Below, in pieces: positions 31,896 to 40,143 of a DNA stretch of 44,812 bases (the first letter of the stretch is position 1; each line of letters begins with the position of its first letter). This stretch comes from Oscillospiraceae bacterium (GTDB lineage: Bacteria; Bacillota; Clostridia; Oscillospirales; Oscillospiraceae): positions 1 to 44,812 of the forward strand of contig JAISLB010000007.1 of assembly GCA_031260685.1 (NCBI GenBank), in the 5' to 3' direction. Position numbers and translations under genes: made by a program. Under the pieces are notes generated by a model that ran no database searches, was not told the origin of the DNA, and worked only from the letters and a program-made list of their open reading frames with translations.

Positions 31896-32008
31896 GTTTT
31901 TGCCGTTTTGGGCTTACTTTACGAGACCCGAAGTCTCGTAAAGTAAGTACTAACCAACTGATGTCTAACCTCGCAGCCGTAACAATTGTCAAAATGTAAC
32001 AGCTATAA
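31896..32008 (-). promoter_or_regulatory. Candidate structured RNA leader, copy 2 (upstream of nuoE)
   Basis: Read on the minus strand it matches copy 1 upstream of asp23: GCTGTTAC, TTTTGACAATTGTTACGGCT then GCGAGGT. A 15-bp stem CTTACTTTACGAGAC (31947-31933) with GTCTCGTAAAGTAAG (31927-31913) follows, then CCCAAAACGGC. The loop is C(UUCG)G, a stable RNA tetraloop. Two stem pairs differ from copy 1, both compensated. A further small hairpin ATAGCC-GGAT-GGCTAT lies between it and nuoE. Confidence 0.6.
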
Positions 32009-32021
32009 CTTAGAGGGTTCG

Positions 32022-32085
32022 AACGCACTTCCCGTCCAAACCCCCGTATCTGTTCACTGTTATCTGTTCACTGTTCACTGAAAAT
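32022..32085 (-). repeat. Half element (copy K) at the rpsI 3' end
   Basis: Read on the minus strand, CAGTGAA, CAGATAA and CAGATAC units follow the rpsI stop and lead into GGGGGTTTGGACGGG. There is no second arm. Confidence 0.85.
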
Positions 32086-32490
32086 TTACCGCTTTGAGAA
32101 CTGCGGAGCTTTACGCGCAGCCTTGAGACCGTATTTCTTACGTTCTTTCATACGAGGGTCGCGAGTAAGCAGTCCCGCGACTTTAAGCAGCGGACGGTAG
32201 GCTTCGTCAACCTCAAGAAGCGCACGTGCAATACCGTGGCGGATTGCGCCGGCTTGTCCCGTAACTCCGCCGCCCTTGACTGTGGCAACAACGTCAAACT
32301 TCTCAATAGTCGAAGTAACGCCGAAAGGCTGACGGACAATCAGCTTCAGTGTGTCAAGACCGAAGTAGTCGTCAATGTCGCGTCCGTTGATAGTAATCTT
32401 GCCGTTACCGTCCTCAAAGAGATGTACGCGGGCAGCCGAGGACTTCCGGCGTCCCGTGCCGTATTTGTAAGGTTTCTTAGGTTGATACAT
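32086..32490 (-). CDS. rpsI: 30S ribosomal protein S9 (uS9)
   Basis: The 134-residue protein has the S9 pattern: [19 protein letters not shown] at the N-terminus, [20 protein letters not shown] near residue 69, and the conserved basic C-terminal tail [24 protein letters not shown] that reaches the P-site tRNA. It follows rplM with 1 bp between the genes, the standard bacterial pair. The stop codon is followed after 5 nt by the repeat array. Confidence 0.97.
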   Translation of the reverse strand: MYQPKKPYKYGTGRRKSSAARVHLFEDGNGKITINGRDIDDYFGLDTLKLIVRQPFGVTSTIEKFDVVATVKGGGVTGQAGAIRHGIARALLEVDEAYRPLLKVAGLLTRDPRMKERKKYGLKAARKAPQFSKR

Positions 32491-32491
32491 A

Positions 32492-32929
32492 TTACTTTAC
32501 CTCCCACGGACTCGCAACAGGTTGCTGAGCCTGATGATTGTGTTCCGGACCGCGGAAGCACTTGACACGTTTGATTTGTTCGCGCCCGAGAGTGTTTTTG
32601 CCGAGCATACCCTTGACGGCTTGCTCCACCGCGAATTCGGGCTTCTCTGCCATAATCTTTTTGTATTGAGTTTCGTGAAGTCCTCCGACCCAGCCGCTGT
32701 GTCTGCGGTAATACTTCTGGGTGAGCTTGTTGCCTGTGAGTACGATTTTGTCGATGTTTGTGACGATGACAAAATCTCCGCAATCGACGTGCGGGGTGTA
32801 GATAGGTTTATGCTTTCCGCGTAGTATAGAAGCCGCGAGAGTGGCTACGCGTCCGAGGGGCTTTCCCTCCGCGTCGATGATGTACCATTTACGCTCTATC
32901 GACTCGTTTTTAGCCATATAGGTAGACAA
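32492..32929 (-). CDS. rplM: 50S ribosomal protein L13 (uL13)
   Basis: The 145-residue protein has the L13 signatures [58 protein letters not shown] and a C-terminal [13 protein letters not shown] chose the TTG at 32929, because it gives [16 protein letters not shown], the usual clostridial L13 N-terminus, with AAGGGA well placed upstream. The next in-frame ATG is four codons later. A promoter lies about 125 bp upstream, leaving a long leader that could hold an L13-type autoregulatory structure, although I cannot confirm one. Confidence 0.96.
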   Translation of the reverse strand: MSTYMAKNESIERKWYIIDAEGKPLGRVATLAASILRGKHKPIYTPHVDCGDFVIVTNIDKIVLTGNKLTQKYYRRHSGWVGGLHETQYKKIMAEKPEFAVEQAVKGMLGKNTLGREQIKRVKCFRGPEHNHQAQQPVASPWEVK

Positions 32930-33053
32930 AGTAATATCCCTTCCTTTTCCTTTTTACTGCCGCATATCCGTTGCGGAACGCTCTTTGTTGCAGCCCGGGT
33001 TTGCGCATTGCCAAACGGTTAAGCTTTTGAACCCTTTTCAATCACGCCCGAAC

Positions 33054-33083
33054 ATAATAACACACACTTACGGGCTTTGTCAA
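33054..33083 (-). promoter_or_regulatory. Promoter of rplM-rpsI
   Basis: On the minus strand TTGACA (33083-33078) and TATTAT (33059-33054) are 18 bp apart. The leader of about 118 nt to the TTG start includes a small hairpin CCGCA-acggata-TGCGG. Confidence 0.65.
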
Positions 33084-33180
33084 GGCTTTTCTGCTGACAA
33101 AACAATACGGACACATAAAAACTCGCGTTTTCGCGCCGTATTGCGGTTTTACTCGCGTTTCCTCGTTTTGCAGATTAGAA

Positions 33181-33525
33181 TTAGCCGGCGTTGAGATATT
33201 TGTCTATCTCGGCGGTAGTTTCCGTCAGTATCGACGAATACGCGCCGAAAACGGACATCTCGGGCAAATTCCCCGCTTTGCAGGAGTTGTTGATTTCTGT
33301 GCAGATTGCCGCCAGACGCATACAGCCGAGAGAGCCGGACAGCCCTTTCAGCATATGCGACGCGGACTCTATCTGCTCCACATTGAACGTTTTCAGCGCG
33401 GCTCCGACTGCGTGAAGCTCTTCTCCCGCTACAAAAACACGCAGCAGCTTCTTGTACAGCGCGGCATTGTTCATCACGCGTCCTAAGCCGTCTTTCTCGT
33501 CTATAAGTAATAGTTCTTCAAACAT
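33181..33525 (-). CDS. Stand-alone HPt phosphotransfer protein
   Basis: The 114-residue protein has the HPt helix with phospho-accepting His57 in IESASHMLKGLSGSLGCMRL. Flanking helices are typical of histidine phosphotransfer domains (YKKLLRVFVAGEELHAVGAA, LAAICTEINNSCKAGN). It would relay phosphate between a hybrid kinase and a response regulator, neither of which is adjacent. I chose ATG 33525 with GGGAG upstream. A longer in-frame start would be translated from the inserted MITE and is rejected. Confidence 0.8.
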   Translation of the reverse strand: MFEELLLIDEKDGLGRVMNNAALYKKLLRVFVAGEELHAVGAALKTFNVEQIESASHMLKGLSGSLGCMRLAAICTEINNSCKAGNLPEMSVFGAYSSILTETTAEIDKYLNAG

Positions 33526-33545
33526 ATGTCTTTCTCCCAAAGTAT

Positions 33546-33703
33546 TAGACCTGTCCTGAAACCCTGCGCGACCAACTTCACGCAAGATTTTCAGCACTGC
33601 TGCGTTGTCGTCCTCACCGGGCGGCAGCCCGCTTTCGTCCTCCGCCTTGCAGAGCTAAAAATCTTACGCAAATTTAATCACGCAGGGTTTCAGGACAGGT
33701 CTA
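33546..33703. mobile_element. MITE-like element with 23-bp perfect terminal inverted repeats
   Basis: The left end (33546-33568, beginning TAGACCTGTCCTGAAACCC) is the exact reverse complement of the right end (33681-33703). Partial inverse symmetry continues inward for about 30 bp more (GCAAGATTTTCAGCACTGC against GTAAGATTTTTAGCTCTGC). The TA at each edge could be a duplicated TA target, as in IS630/Tc1-mariner-type elements. It has no transposase and is 158 bp long. It lies between the promoter and the start codon of the HPt gene. Confidence 0.85.
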
Positions 33704-33718
33704 TCGTTTACTCTACCT

Positions 33719-33747
33719 ATTGTAACACAACTGTACGGAAATTGCAA
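33719..33747 (-). promoter_or_regulatory. Promoter of the HPt gene, separated from it by the MITE
   Basis: On the minus strand TTGCAA (33747-33742) and TACAAT (33724-33719) are 17 bp apart. The MITE starts only 15 bp downstream of the -10, so its whole hairpin would be in the 5' leader. Confidence 0.7.
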
Positions 33748-33808
33748 CTACCTTTTTACCTTGAGAATCAAATCCGCTTTATGCTGTACCTAATGTATAA
33801 CTTTTGTC

Positions 33809-33837
33809 CTGACAGGTAATAATATCCGCAATACATT
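33809..33837 (+). promoter_or_regulatory. Possible catalase promoter
   Basis: CTGACA (33809-33814) and TACATT (33832-33837) are 17 bp apart; the -10 is weaker than others here. No clear PerR box was seen. Confidence 0.45.
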
Positions 33838-33863
33838 GTATATCGCCGAAGGAGATTATTATT

Positions 33864-35411
33864 ATGCACAACTCACCTAAACTGCCGGAGCTGCAGCCGC
33901 AGGAGAAAACTTCCGTCCATTTGCTTACTAACGAGGTCGGAGCGCCCGTAGCGAACAATGAAAACGCGCTTACAGCCGGTTTACACGGTCCGACGCTTAT
34001 GCAGGACGTCTGGCTTATGGAGAAAATGGCGCACTTCAACCGTGAAATCATTCCCGAGCGCCGTATGCACGCAAAAGGCTGGGGCGCTTACGGCAAACTC
34101 ACGATAACCGGGGACATTTCGCGCTATACGCGTGCCGCCGTCTTGCAGCCTAATACCGAAACCGAATGTTTTGTACGTTTCTCGACAGTTGCCGGAGAGC
34201 GCGGAGCGGCGGACGCGGAACGCGACATTCGCGGCTGCGCGATGAAATTCTACACCTCGGAGGGTAACTGGGACCTTGTAGGCAATAACACTCCCGTATT
34301 CTTTGTCCGCGACGGTCACGACTTCGCCGATTTGAACCGCGCTGTCAAACGCGACCCGCGTACGGGGCTTAGAAGCCCGCAGAATAACTGGGATTTCTGG
34401 ACATTGAAACCCGAATCAATGCACCAGCGTACCATTACTATGAGCGACCGCGGAATCCCAAGGTCGTTCCGCAATATGGATATGTTCGGTTCGCACACCT
34501 ATTCGTTCTATAACGCGCAAAACGAGCGCGTTTGGTGCAAATTCCACTTCAAAACCCAGCAGGGTATCGTGAACCTCTCGGACGAAGCCGCGGCGGCTCT
34601 CGTCAGTAAGGACCGCGAGACTCACGGACGCGATTTATTCGATTCTATCGAAGCGGGAGACTTTCCGCGCTGGAAAATGTCCGTTCAGATTATGACCGAG
34701 GAGCAAGCGCGCAATCACTACGAGAATCCCTTTGATATTACGAAAATTTGGCGCCACGCCGAGTACCCGCTTATTGACGTCGGAATCCTCGAACTCAACC
34801 GCAACCCCGAGAACTTTTTCGCGGAGGTTGAGCAGGCTGCGTTCAACCCCTCGCACGTTGTTCCGGGAGTAGGATTCTCGCCGGATAAGATGCTGCAATC
34901 GCGGCTGTTCGGCTACGGCGATGCTCAACGCTATCGTATCGGCGTTAACCACAATCTAATCCCCGTGAATATGCCGAAAGTTCCCGTCAATGACTATCAC
35001 CGCGACGGAGCGATGAGAACCGACGGCAACTTCGGGCGAACTCCCGCCTATACGCCCAACAGCGGGGGATTTTGGACCGCTCAGCCCGAAGTTACGGAAC
35101 CTCCGCTGTACTTCGAGGGCTGCGCTTGGCGCTACGAGCCTAATGACGACCCCACTGACGATAATTTCCGCGCAGCCGGGGACCTTTGGCGCTTGCTGCT
35201 GCCGGCAGCTAAAGAGCTGCTGATTTGCAATACCGCGAATCACATCGTACTTGTCACCGAAAACGTAAAATACCGCCACGCTGTTCACTGCTATTTAGCG
35301 GACCCGGAGTACGGAGAGGCGATGACGGAAGCAATGAAGCTAAACCTGAAAAAAGTCAAACAGCTGGCAAAACTAAGCAATATGGCACTAATATCAGAAA
35401 CGCTTTGTTAA
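33864..35411 (+). CDS. katA: Heme catalase (KatA-type)
   Basis: The 515-residue protein aligns along its length with small-subunit catalases such as Bacillus KatA. It has catalytic His69 in [15 protein letters not shown], Asn142 in [14 protein letters not shown], the [19 protein letters not shown] block, and the heme-ligating Tyr near residue 352 in [17 protein letters not shown]. It breaks down hydrogen peroxide. The gene stands alone, with AAGGAG before ATG 33864. Catalase is uncommon in strict anaerobes, so it may have been gained by transfer, or it may reflect some oxygen exposure. Confidence 0.95.
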   Translation: MHNSPKLPELQPQEKTSVHLLTNEVGAPVANNENALTAGLHGPTLMQDVWLMEKMAHFNREIIPERRMHAKGWGAYGKLTITGDISRYTRAAVLQPNTETECFVRFSTVAGERGAADAERDIRGCAMKFYTSEGNWDLVGNNTPVFFVRDGHDFADLNRAVKRDPRTGLRSPQNNWDFWTLKPESMHQRTITMSDRGIPRSFRNMDMFGSHTYSFYNAQNERVWCKFHFKTQQGIVNLSDEAAAALVSKDRETHGRDLFDSIEAGDFPRWKMSVQIMTEEQARNHYENPFDITKIWRHAEYPLIDVGILELNRNPENFFAEVEQAAFNPSHVVPGVGFSPDKMLQSRLFGYGDAQRYRIGVNHNLIPVNMPKVPVNDYHRDGAMRTDGNFGRTPAYTPNSGGFWTAQPEVTEPPLYFEGCAWRYEPNDDPTDDNFRAAGDLWRLLLPAAKELLICNTANHIVLVTENVKYRHAVHCYLADPEYGEAMTEAMKLNLKKVKQLAKLSNMALISETLC

Positions 35412-35507
35412 TGGATAATTGATAATTACGGGGGCTTAGAACGTAACCAAACGTCCAAGCCCCCGTATCTGATATCTGATATCTGTTCACTGTTAACTGA
35501 ACTAAAC
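35409..35507. repeat. Inverted element (copy L) between convergent katA and MBL genes
   Basis: The left side (TAATGGATAATTGATAATT) replaces the usual arm. The core is ACGGGGGCTTAGAACGT and ACGTCCAAGCCCCCGT around a short loop, and the right arm is ATATCTG and TTCACTG units reaching the MBL stop. Compared with copy H, the stem sequence differs but pairing is kept (GGGGGCTT with AAGCCCCC here). Confidence 0.87.
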
Positions 35508-36362
35508 GTCCTCGCGCCAGTCCCAGTCGCGCTCATTGTAGAGAACTCGGGCGTTCATCTCGTCCGATTTCCAGAGCTCGGCTTCTTTGAATAGCTGACG
35601 CATCTCGTAGTAGAATTCGGAACTTGTCTTACACTTTTTGAGCAGCTCGTCAGTTGCCTTTACGTATTCAATGGTAAAGTCAAAGCCGGAGTTATCGAAC
35701 GGAAGCCCGTGCTTCGCGTGACCCGGGATAACCGTGTCGAAGTTTTGAGCCTTGAACTTTTCGCAGTCCGCAATCCATTGTTTGCGCTCCTCTTCGGTAA
35801 CTTCGCAGGTGAACGGATGCGCCTGGTTAAAGAGCATATCGCTCCCGTAGAAAGTATTCAGGCTCGGGATTGTGACGACTGTGTTCCAGCGCAAATCGCC
35901 CATTATGTAGTCGTGAATCTGTATTTTCTCGCCCTCTACGAAGAAGTGGTCTTCTTCGAGCGGAACCGCGGGAGAGTCAAACTGCGGGACGTTCAGCGAG
36001 CCGATTTGCTCAACCCATTCGTCCTTTTTCGCCGTGAACTGACCTTGCAGCACTTTGCATACGTAGGGACGAGCAAAGACCTTGGCGTTGGGGAAATGCT
36101 TCAGCAACGCTTCCGTACCGAAGTAGTGGTCGGGATGAGCGTGAGTGACGTAAATCTGCGTCAGCTCGAGGTTACGGTCGAGTATCTCCGCGAGAACCCT
36201 GTAGCCGTAGCTCATAGTCCACTGCGCGTCTACCACGGCGCAGGTCTTTTCACCCGCGATAATGACCGACGCGACCTTGAAACCGTTTTCGTCGGAGTAA
36301 CAGACGATAGTCTGGAGCTTGCTCCCCGGACGGCGGGGGTTTACGCGAACTTCAAATGCCAT
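35502..36362 (-). CDS. Metallo-beta-lactamase fold hydrolase
   Basis: The 286-residue protein has the MBL metal motif THAHPDHYFG near residue 74, preceded by strand-turn sequence (ACAVVDAQ-like CAVVDAQWTMSYGYRV). Later ligand positions lie in FYGSDMLFNQAHPF near residue 170 and VIPGHAKHGLPF near residue 214. The substrate is not known. GGAGG lies upstream of ATG 36362, and a perfect promoter precedes it. It converges with katA, and their 3' ends share a repeat element. Confidence 0.85.
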   Translation of the reverse strand: MAFEVRVNPRRPGSKLQTIVCYSDENGFKVASVIIAGEKTCAVVDAQWTMSYGYRVLAEILDRNLELTQIYVTHAHPDHYFGTEALLKHFPNAKVFARPYVCKVLQGQFTAKKDEWVEQIGSLNVPQFDSPAVPLEEDHFFVEGEKIQIHDYIMGDLRWNTVVTIPSLNTFYGSDMLFNQAHPFTCEVTEEERKQWIADCEKFKAQNFDTVIPGHAKHGLPFDNSGFDFTIEYVKATDELLKKCKTSSEFYYEMRQLFKEAELWKSDEMNARVLYNERDWDWREDV

Positions 36363-36400
36363 AGTTGAAAATCCTCCTGAAATAATTATTGTTTGAGGAT

Positions 36401-36429
36401 ATTATAACACAACGAACTCCGCTTGTCAA
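36401..36429 (-). promoter_or_regulatory. Consensus promoter of the MBL gene
   Basis: On the minus strand TTGACA (36429-36424) and TATAAT (36406-36401) are 17 bp apart. Confidence 0.85.
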
Positions 36430-36464
36430 ACATCAAAAGCAAAAAAACAAGCGCAGCGGCTGTA

Positions 36465-36947
36465 CTATCTGCGGAGCGACTGACGGGCGTTGCGAACTTC
36501 CGTAACCGAGGTTGACAGCGCTTCCTCGGCTTTCCGCAGTGCGCTTTCGAGGTAGACGTTAGCTTGGTGCTGGATTTCGCCTGCCGCTTGATTAGCTTTC
36601 GCCATAATCTCATTTGCGCGGACTCGTGTACGTTCGGCAATCTCGCGCTCTTTTTGTCTTGCGAGCAGGACAATTTCCTCATTCTGCACAAGCCGCTCCG
36701 CTTTGGCGTTGGCGGTTTCGATAATCCGCGCTCCGTCGTCCTTAGCGCGCCGGACGTATTCGTCGGCTTTTTCCACGATTTGCTTGGCGGAGCTGACTTC
36801 GCGGGGATAGTTCGACTTTATCTCCGCGATAATGTCGATTATCTCGCCCTTAGATACGAAGTACAGGTCATCGGCAAAAGGCACCTTGCGGGCGCGGTTG
36901 AGGGATTCCGTAATCGCCTCCAGAAGTGACATTATGTCCTGATTCAT
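36465..36947 (-). CDS. Coiled-coil protein of the coaD operon, unknown function
   Basis: The 160-residue protein is almost wholly helical and charged, with heptad-like Ala/Glu/Arg/Lys patterns from about residue 50 (AKQIVEKADEYVRRAKDDGA, RIIETANAKAERLVQNEEIV). The N-terminus MNQDIMSLLEAITESLNRAR and the long coiled coil resemble small DivIVA-like or ATPase-stalk-like proteins that Clostridia encode after coaD. No enzyme motif is present. The start overlaps the coaD stop by 4 bp. A T-run follows the stop on the minus strand. Confidence 0.7.
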   Translation of the reverse strand: MNQDIMSLLEAITESLNRARKVPFADDLYFVSKGEIIDIIAEIKSNYPREVSSAKQIVEKADEYVRRAKDDGARIIETANAKAERLVQNEEIVLLARQKEREIAERTRVRANEIMAKANQAAGEIQHQANVYLESALRKAEEALSTSVTEVRNARQSLRR

Positions 36948-37447
36948 TGAGCTTTACCCCCGAGAGTTATTTGCTCCATCCGAGATGTAAGCGGTTCGAT
37001 TATCTCACGCGGACACCAGCCTGTCAAGTCCGCGCCGAAACGCGCAAGCTCTTTCACCCCGCTCGAACTGTGGTACATATATTTCTCATCGGCGGCAAGA
37101 AAGAACGTTTCCAAATCGGGATTGAGCTTTTTATTTACAAGCGCCATACTGAACTCACGTTCGTAGTCCGACAAGGCGCGCAAACCGCGTATAATGACAT
37201 TCGCTTTGTTTATCCGCGCAAACTCCGCGATAAGATTGTCGCAGACGGCTACCTCGACATTAGGGAATTTCGAAGTTACCAGCGCGACCTGCGCTATCCG
37301 CTCGTCTAAGGTAAACAGCGGCGATTTCCCGGCGTTGACAGTTACGCAGACGATTATCCGCGGGAAAACTATCCGCGCGCGCTTGATTATATTAAGATGA
37401 CCGAGCGTTATCGGGTCAAAGCTTCCGCTGTATATTGCAGTTCCCAT
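36944..37447 (-). CDS. coaD: Phosphopantetheine adenylyltransferase
   Basis: The 167-residue enzyme begins with the nucleotidyltransferase motif AIYSGSFDPITLGHLNIIKR (His in TLGH). It also has VIIRGLRALSDYEREFSMAL, ADEKYMYHSSSGVKELARFG in the middle. It joins AMP to 4'-phosphopantetheine in coenzyme A synthesis. I chose ATG 37447 with AGGAG upstream; the upstream in-frame start overlaps rsmD. The rsmD-coaD order is standard in Firmicutes. Confidence 0.95.
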   Translation of the reverse strand: MGTAIYSGSFDPITLGHLNIIKRARIVFPRIIVCVTVNAGKSPLFTLDERIAQVALVTSKFPNVEVAVCDNLIAEFARINKANVIIRGLRALSDYEREFSMALVNKKLNPDLETFFLAADEKYMYHSSSGVKELARFGADLTGWCPREIIEPLTSRMEQITLGGKAQ

Positions 37448-37451
37448 TATT

Positions 37452-38009
37452 TTACTCCTCACGCGTATATACAAGGAGCGAGGTTTTACCGTAGGAATAG
37501 CTTCTCTCCGTGTAGCCCGGATATGCGTCCTTAGCCCAAGTTTTCAGCGTTGAGCTGTCCATTTCGCATACTATCAGCCCGCCGATTTCTACTTTTTGCT
37601 TTTCGGTGATTAGCCGAACGCACTTTACGAGCAAATCAGACGCAAAAGGCGGGTCAAGTAGAATTATATCAAATTTCTCCGTTTTTTGCAAGTAGGTAAT
37701 TGCGTCACTCGCGAAAATCATTATCCGCGGCTTAGGCTCCGCGAATTGCAGCAAGGCGGTATTCTCGCGCACAAGCGTTATTGCCTCCTGAGAGCTGTCA
37801 ACGAAAGTTACGGAGGCCGCGCCGCGGCTGAGCGCCTCGATTCCGAGCTGTCCCGTTCCGGCGAATAGGTCCAGAACCCTGCGTCCCTCTATGTCGAACT
37901 GCAATATATTGAAGATGCTCTCTTTGACCTTATCACCCGTCGGGCGTATACCGTCCCCGGGAGGGGTTTTGAGCTTACGCCCTCTATTGCTCCCGCTGAT
38001 TATTCGCAT
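37452..38009 (-). CDS. rsmD: 16S rRNA (guanine966-N2)-methyltransferase RsmD
   Basis: The 185-residue protein has the RsmD start MRIISGSNRGRKLKTPPGDG, IRPTGDKVKESIFNIL, the SAM motif VLDLFAGTGQLGIEALSRGA near residue 44 and the catalytic DPPF in IILLDPPFASDLL. It methylates G966 of 16S rRNA. GGAGGA lies upstream of ATG 38009, and coaD begins 4 bp after its stop. A CAGTGGT element lies between its start and uvrC. Confidence 0.94.
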   Translation of the reverse strand: MRIISGSNRGRKLKTPPGDGIRPTGDKVKESIFNILQFDIEGRRVLDLFAGTGQLGIEALSRGAASVTFVDSSQEAITLVRENTALLQFAEPKPRIMIFASDAITYLQKTEKFDIILLDPPFASDLLVKCVRLITEKQKVEIGGLIVCEMDSSTLKTWAKDAYPGYTERSYSYGKTSLLVYTREE

Positions 38010-38026
38010 TTGTCCTCCGTATTACG

Positions 38027-38183
38027 CAGTGGTCAGTGGTCAGTGGTCAGTGGTCAGTGGTCAGTGGTTAGTTAGCAGTTTGCCGCGGCGAAAAGTGTCC
38101 GCGTCTACTGCTCCTACGCCCGCTGACCACTAATCACTGACAACTACGAACTGTGAAAGACTGACAACTACGAACTGTGAAAG
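38027..38183. repeat. Heptamer element (copy M) plus 24-bp tandem duplication at the uvrC 3' end
   Basis: Six CAGTGGT units (38027-38070) and inverted ACCACTA/ATCACTG units (38124-38140) flank a short unique centre. Next to it a 23-bp sequence starting CTGACAACTACGAACTGTG occurs twice with a 24-bp period (38137-38159 and 38161-38183). The second copy contains the uvrC stop codon. Confidence 0.85.
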
Positions 38184-39979
38184 TGCTTCCACACTATTTC
38201 TGCCGCGCTTTTCGGCACTACCGATTGCAGTTCCTCAATGGCTGCCGCTTCGATGGCTTTGAGCGATTTGAAATGCTTGAATAGGGCTTCGCGGCGTACT
38301 TTGCCGATTCCCGGGATTGCGTCCAGTTCGCTCTTTTCAAGCGTTTTGCTCCGGAGCAACCGGTGGTATTCCACGGCATAGCGGTGAGTTTCCTCTTGCA
38401 GCTTACCTATAAAGCCGAATACGTCAGGTCTCGCGGCGATACCGATTTCGGCGTTATCGGGGCTTACGAGCGCCCGAGTACGGTGACGATTGTCCTTAAC
38501 CATTCCGAAAACGGGGATATCGGTAAGCTCACGCGCCATATTCGCGAGAGTTCCTCCGCCGTCGAGCAGTATGAGGTCGGGCTTCTCCCATTTTTCGGTA
38601 TCCGCGCTTTCGGCGTCGAGATGAGCCAAACGCCGCTGTAAAACCTCGCGCATTGAGTGGTAATCGTCGTTGCCCTCGACTGTTTTTATCTTGAAACGTC
38701 TGTAATCGCGTTTGAGCGGTTTAGCGTTTTTGAAAACAACCATTCCGCCTACTACCTCGCTGCCTGCTGTGTGAGAAATGTCGAAGGCTTCAATCCGGTT
38801 CGGTACAGCGTCAAGCTTCAGATTGTCCCGGAGCCATTCGAGCGTCTTATTAGCGCGTTCAACGGTGGTAGTAGCGCGCAGAACCTCTTCGTAAGCGTTG
38901 TCACGCGCAAGGCGAATGAGTTCGAGTTTGTCGCCGCGCTGCGGAACTATGAATTCTACGCCGTGTCCGAAAGCTTCACGGAACAATTGCGCTATCTCGT
39001 TTGCGTCAGGCAGCTCGAACGGAATGAGAATAGTTTTCGGACAAACTCCGCGCTGAATGTAATATTCGCGGAGCAAGTGCGAGAGCGCTTCTCCGTCCTC
39101 CTCTTGCGGCGGCGGGAAAACGTCGTAGTCCTTGCCGAGAAGCTTAGCACCGCCGGAAGCGTTCTGAGCGGAGTAGCAAAGAACCGCAAACGCGGACTTG
39201 GCTTCGCCGCGGTAAAACGCGAAAGCGTCAGTATCGGCTTTCATACCGGGCGCGGGAAGCTGCTTCTTAGCTAAAGTACCGAGAGCGCGGAGCCTGTCGC
39301 GAAGCTGCGCGGCACGTTCAAAACGTAAATTCTCCGCAGCGTCGAACATTTCGTTTTCTATTTCCCGGGAAACTTCCTCGCTGTGACCGTCGAGTATCGC
39401 GACGGCCTGCTTCATACGAGCTTTGTACTCGTCGATTCCGGGGGTTCCCGTGCACCAGCCGTCGCAAAGCTTGATGTGGTAATTCAGACAAACTTTTTTC
39501 CCGAAACTTGAACAAAGCGGGAGCCGCAGCACTTGATTGACTACGGTGATAGCGTCAAAGAGCGTATGCCGCGAATAGTAGGGACCGAGGTACAAGGCTC
39601 CGTCGTCCTGAGGTTTGCCTACAACCTCAAAACGCGGGTACTTCGCGCTCGAAAGGTCCAGACGCGCGTAGGGGTAGCCCTTGCTGTCTTTGAGTAAAAT
39701 GTTGTAGCGGGGCTTGTGCTGCTTTATAAAGGTGTTCTCCGTGACAAGCGCTTCGAACTCGCTGGAACATACGACAATGTCGAAACGGTCAATCCGCGAG
39801 ACGAGCGTGCGCGTTTTGGGGTCGTCGTGACCGCTCTCGCGGAAGTAAGAGGAGACGCGGTTGCGGAGGAGTTTAGCTTTACCCACGTAGATAATATCCC
39901 CGGTCTTGTCTTTCATAAAGTAGACGCCGGGTTTCAAAGGCAGTTCGTGAGCCGCTTGGCGCAATTCCTCCAGTTTCAT
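38168..39979 (-). CDS. uvrC: Excinuclease ABC subunit C
   Basis: The 603-residue protein has the N-terminal GIY-YIG nuclease (PGVYFMKDKTGDIIYVGKAK), the UVR motif region near residue 200 (SREIENEMFDAAENLRFERA), the RNase H-like endonuclease domain (IEAFDISHTAGSEVVGGMVV, RRFKIKTVEGNDDYHSMREV) and C-terminal helix-hairpin-helix motifs (LDAIPGIGKVRREALFKHFK). It makes both incisions in nucleotide excision repair. I chose ATG 39979, just downstream of the promoter; longer in-frame starts lie before the promoter. The leader is only about 3 nt and has a weak AAGG. Confidence 0.95.
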   Translation of the reverse strand: MKLEELRQAAHELPLKPGVYFMKDKTGDIIYVGKAKLLRNRVSSYFRESGHDDPKTRTLVSRIDRFDIVVCSSEFEALVTENTFIKQHKPRYNILLKDSKGYPYARLDLSSAKYPRFEVVGKPQDDGALYLGPYYSRHTLFDAITVVNQVLRLPLCSSFGKKVCLNYHIKLCDGWCTGTPGIDEYKARMKQAVAILDGHSEEVSREIENEMFDAAENLRFERAAQLRDRLRALGTLAKKQLPAPGMKADTDAFAFYRGEAKSAFAVLCYSAQNASGGAKLLGKDYDVFPPPQEEDGEALSHLLREYYIQRGVCPKTILIPFELPDANEIAQLFREAFGHGVEFIVPQRGDKLELIRLARDNAYEEVLRATTTVERANKTLEWLRDNLKLDAVPNRIEAFDISHTAGSEVVGGMVVFKNAKPLKRDYRRFKIKTVEGNDDYHSMREVLQRRLAHLDAESADTEKWEKPDLILLDGGGTLANMARELTDIPVFGMVKDNRHRTRALVSPDNAEIGIAARPDVFGFIGKLQEETHRYAVEYHRLLRSKTLEKSELDAIPGIGKVRREALFKHFKSLKAIEAAAIEELQSVVPKSAAEIVWKHFHSS

Positions 39980-39988
39980 AACCTTGTC

Positions 39989-40017
39989 AGTATACCATAA
40001 GTCCGCGGCTTTGTCAA
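39989..40017 (-). promoter_or_regulatory. uvrC promoter giving a near-leaderless transcript
   Basis: On the minus strand TTGACA (40017-40012) and TATACT (39994-39989) are 17 bp apart. ATG 39979 lies 9 nt after the -10, so the expected transcription start is within a few bases of it. Confidence 0.75.
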
Positions 40018-40071
40018 CCACAATTTTCAGCAACGCCGGGATTGAAATGTTGACAATTGCGGAAAAGCCAC

Positions 40072-40100
40072 TTGACAAGGGCTGCGGATTGTGGTATAAT
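40072..40100 (+). promoter_or_regulatory. Consensus promoter of rpmB
   Basis: TTGACA (40072-40077) and TATAAT (40095-40100) are 17 bp apart. The spacer end and -10 (GCGGATTGTGGTATAATG) are shared with the glycyl radical enzyme promoter at 40923. Confidence 0.88.
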
Positions 40101-40143
40101 GCTATGGTTTCACAGAAAATACAAATTGAGGTGACAGTTTATT

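Noticed and set aside
32016..32032. tRNA T-loop-like sequence GGGTTCGAACGC
   Set aside because: The arms do not pair, and no acceptor or anticodon stem is present nearby.
33526..33597. N-terminal extension of the HPt protein
   Set aside because: It is encoded by the MITE end and lies before the better ribosome binding site at ATG 33525.
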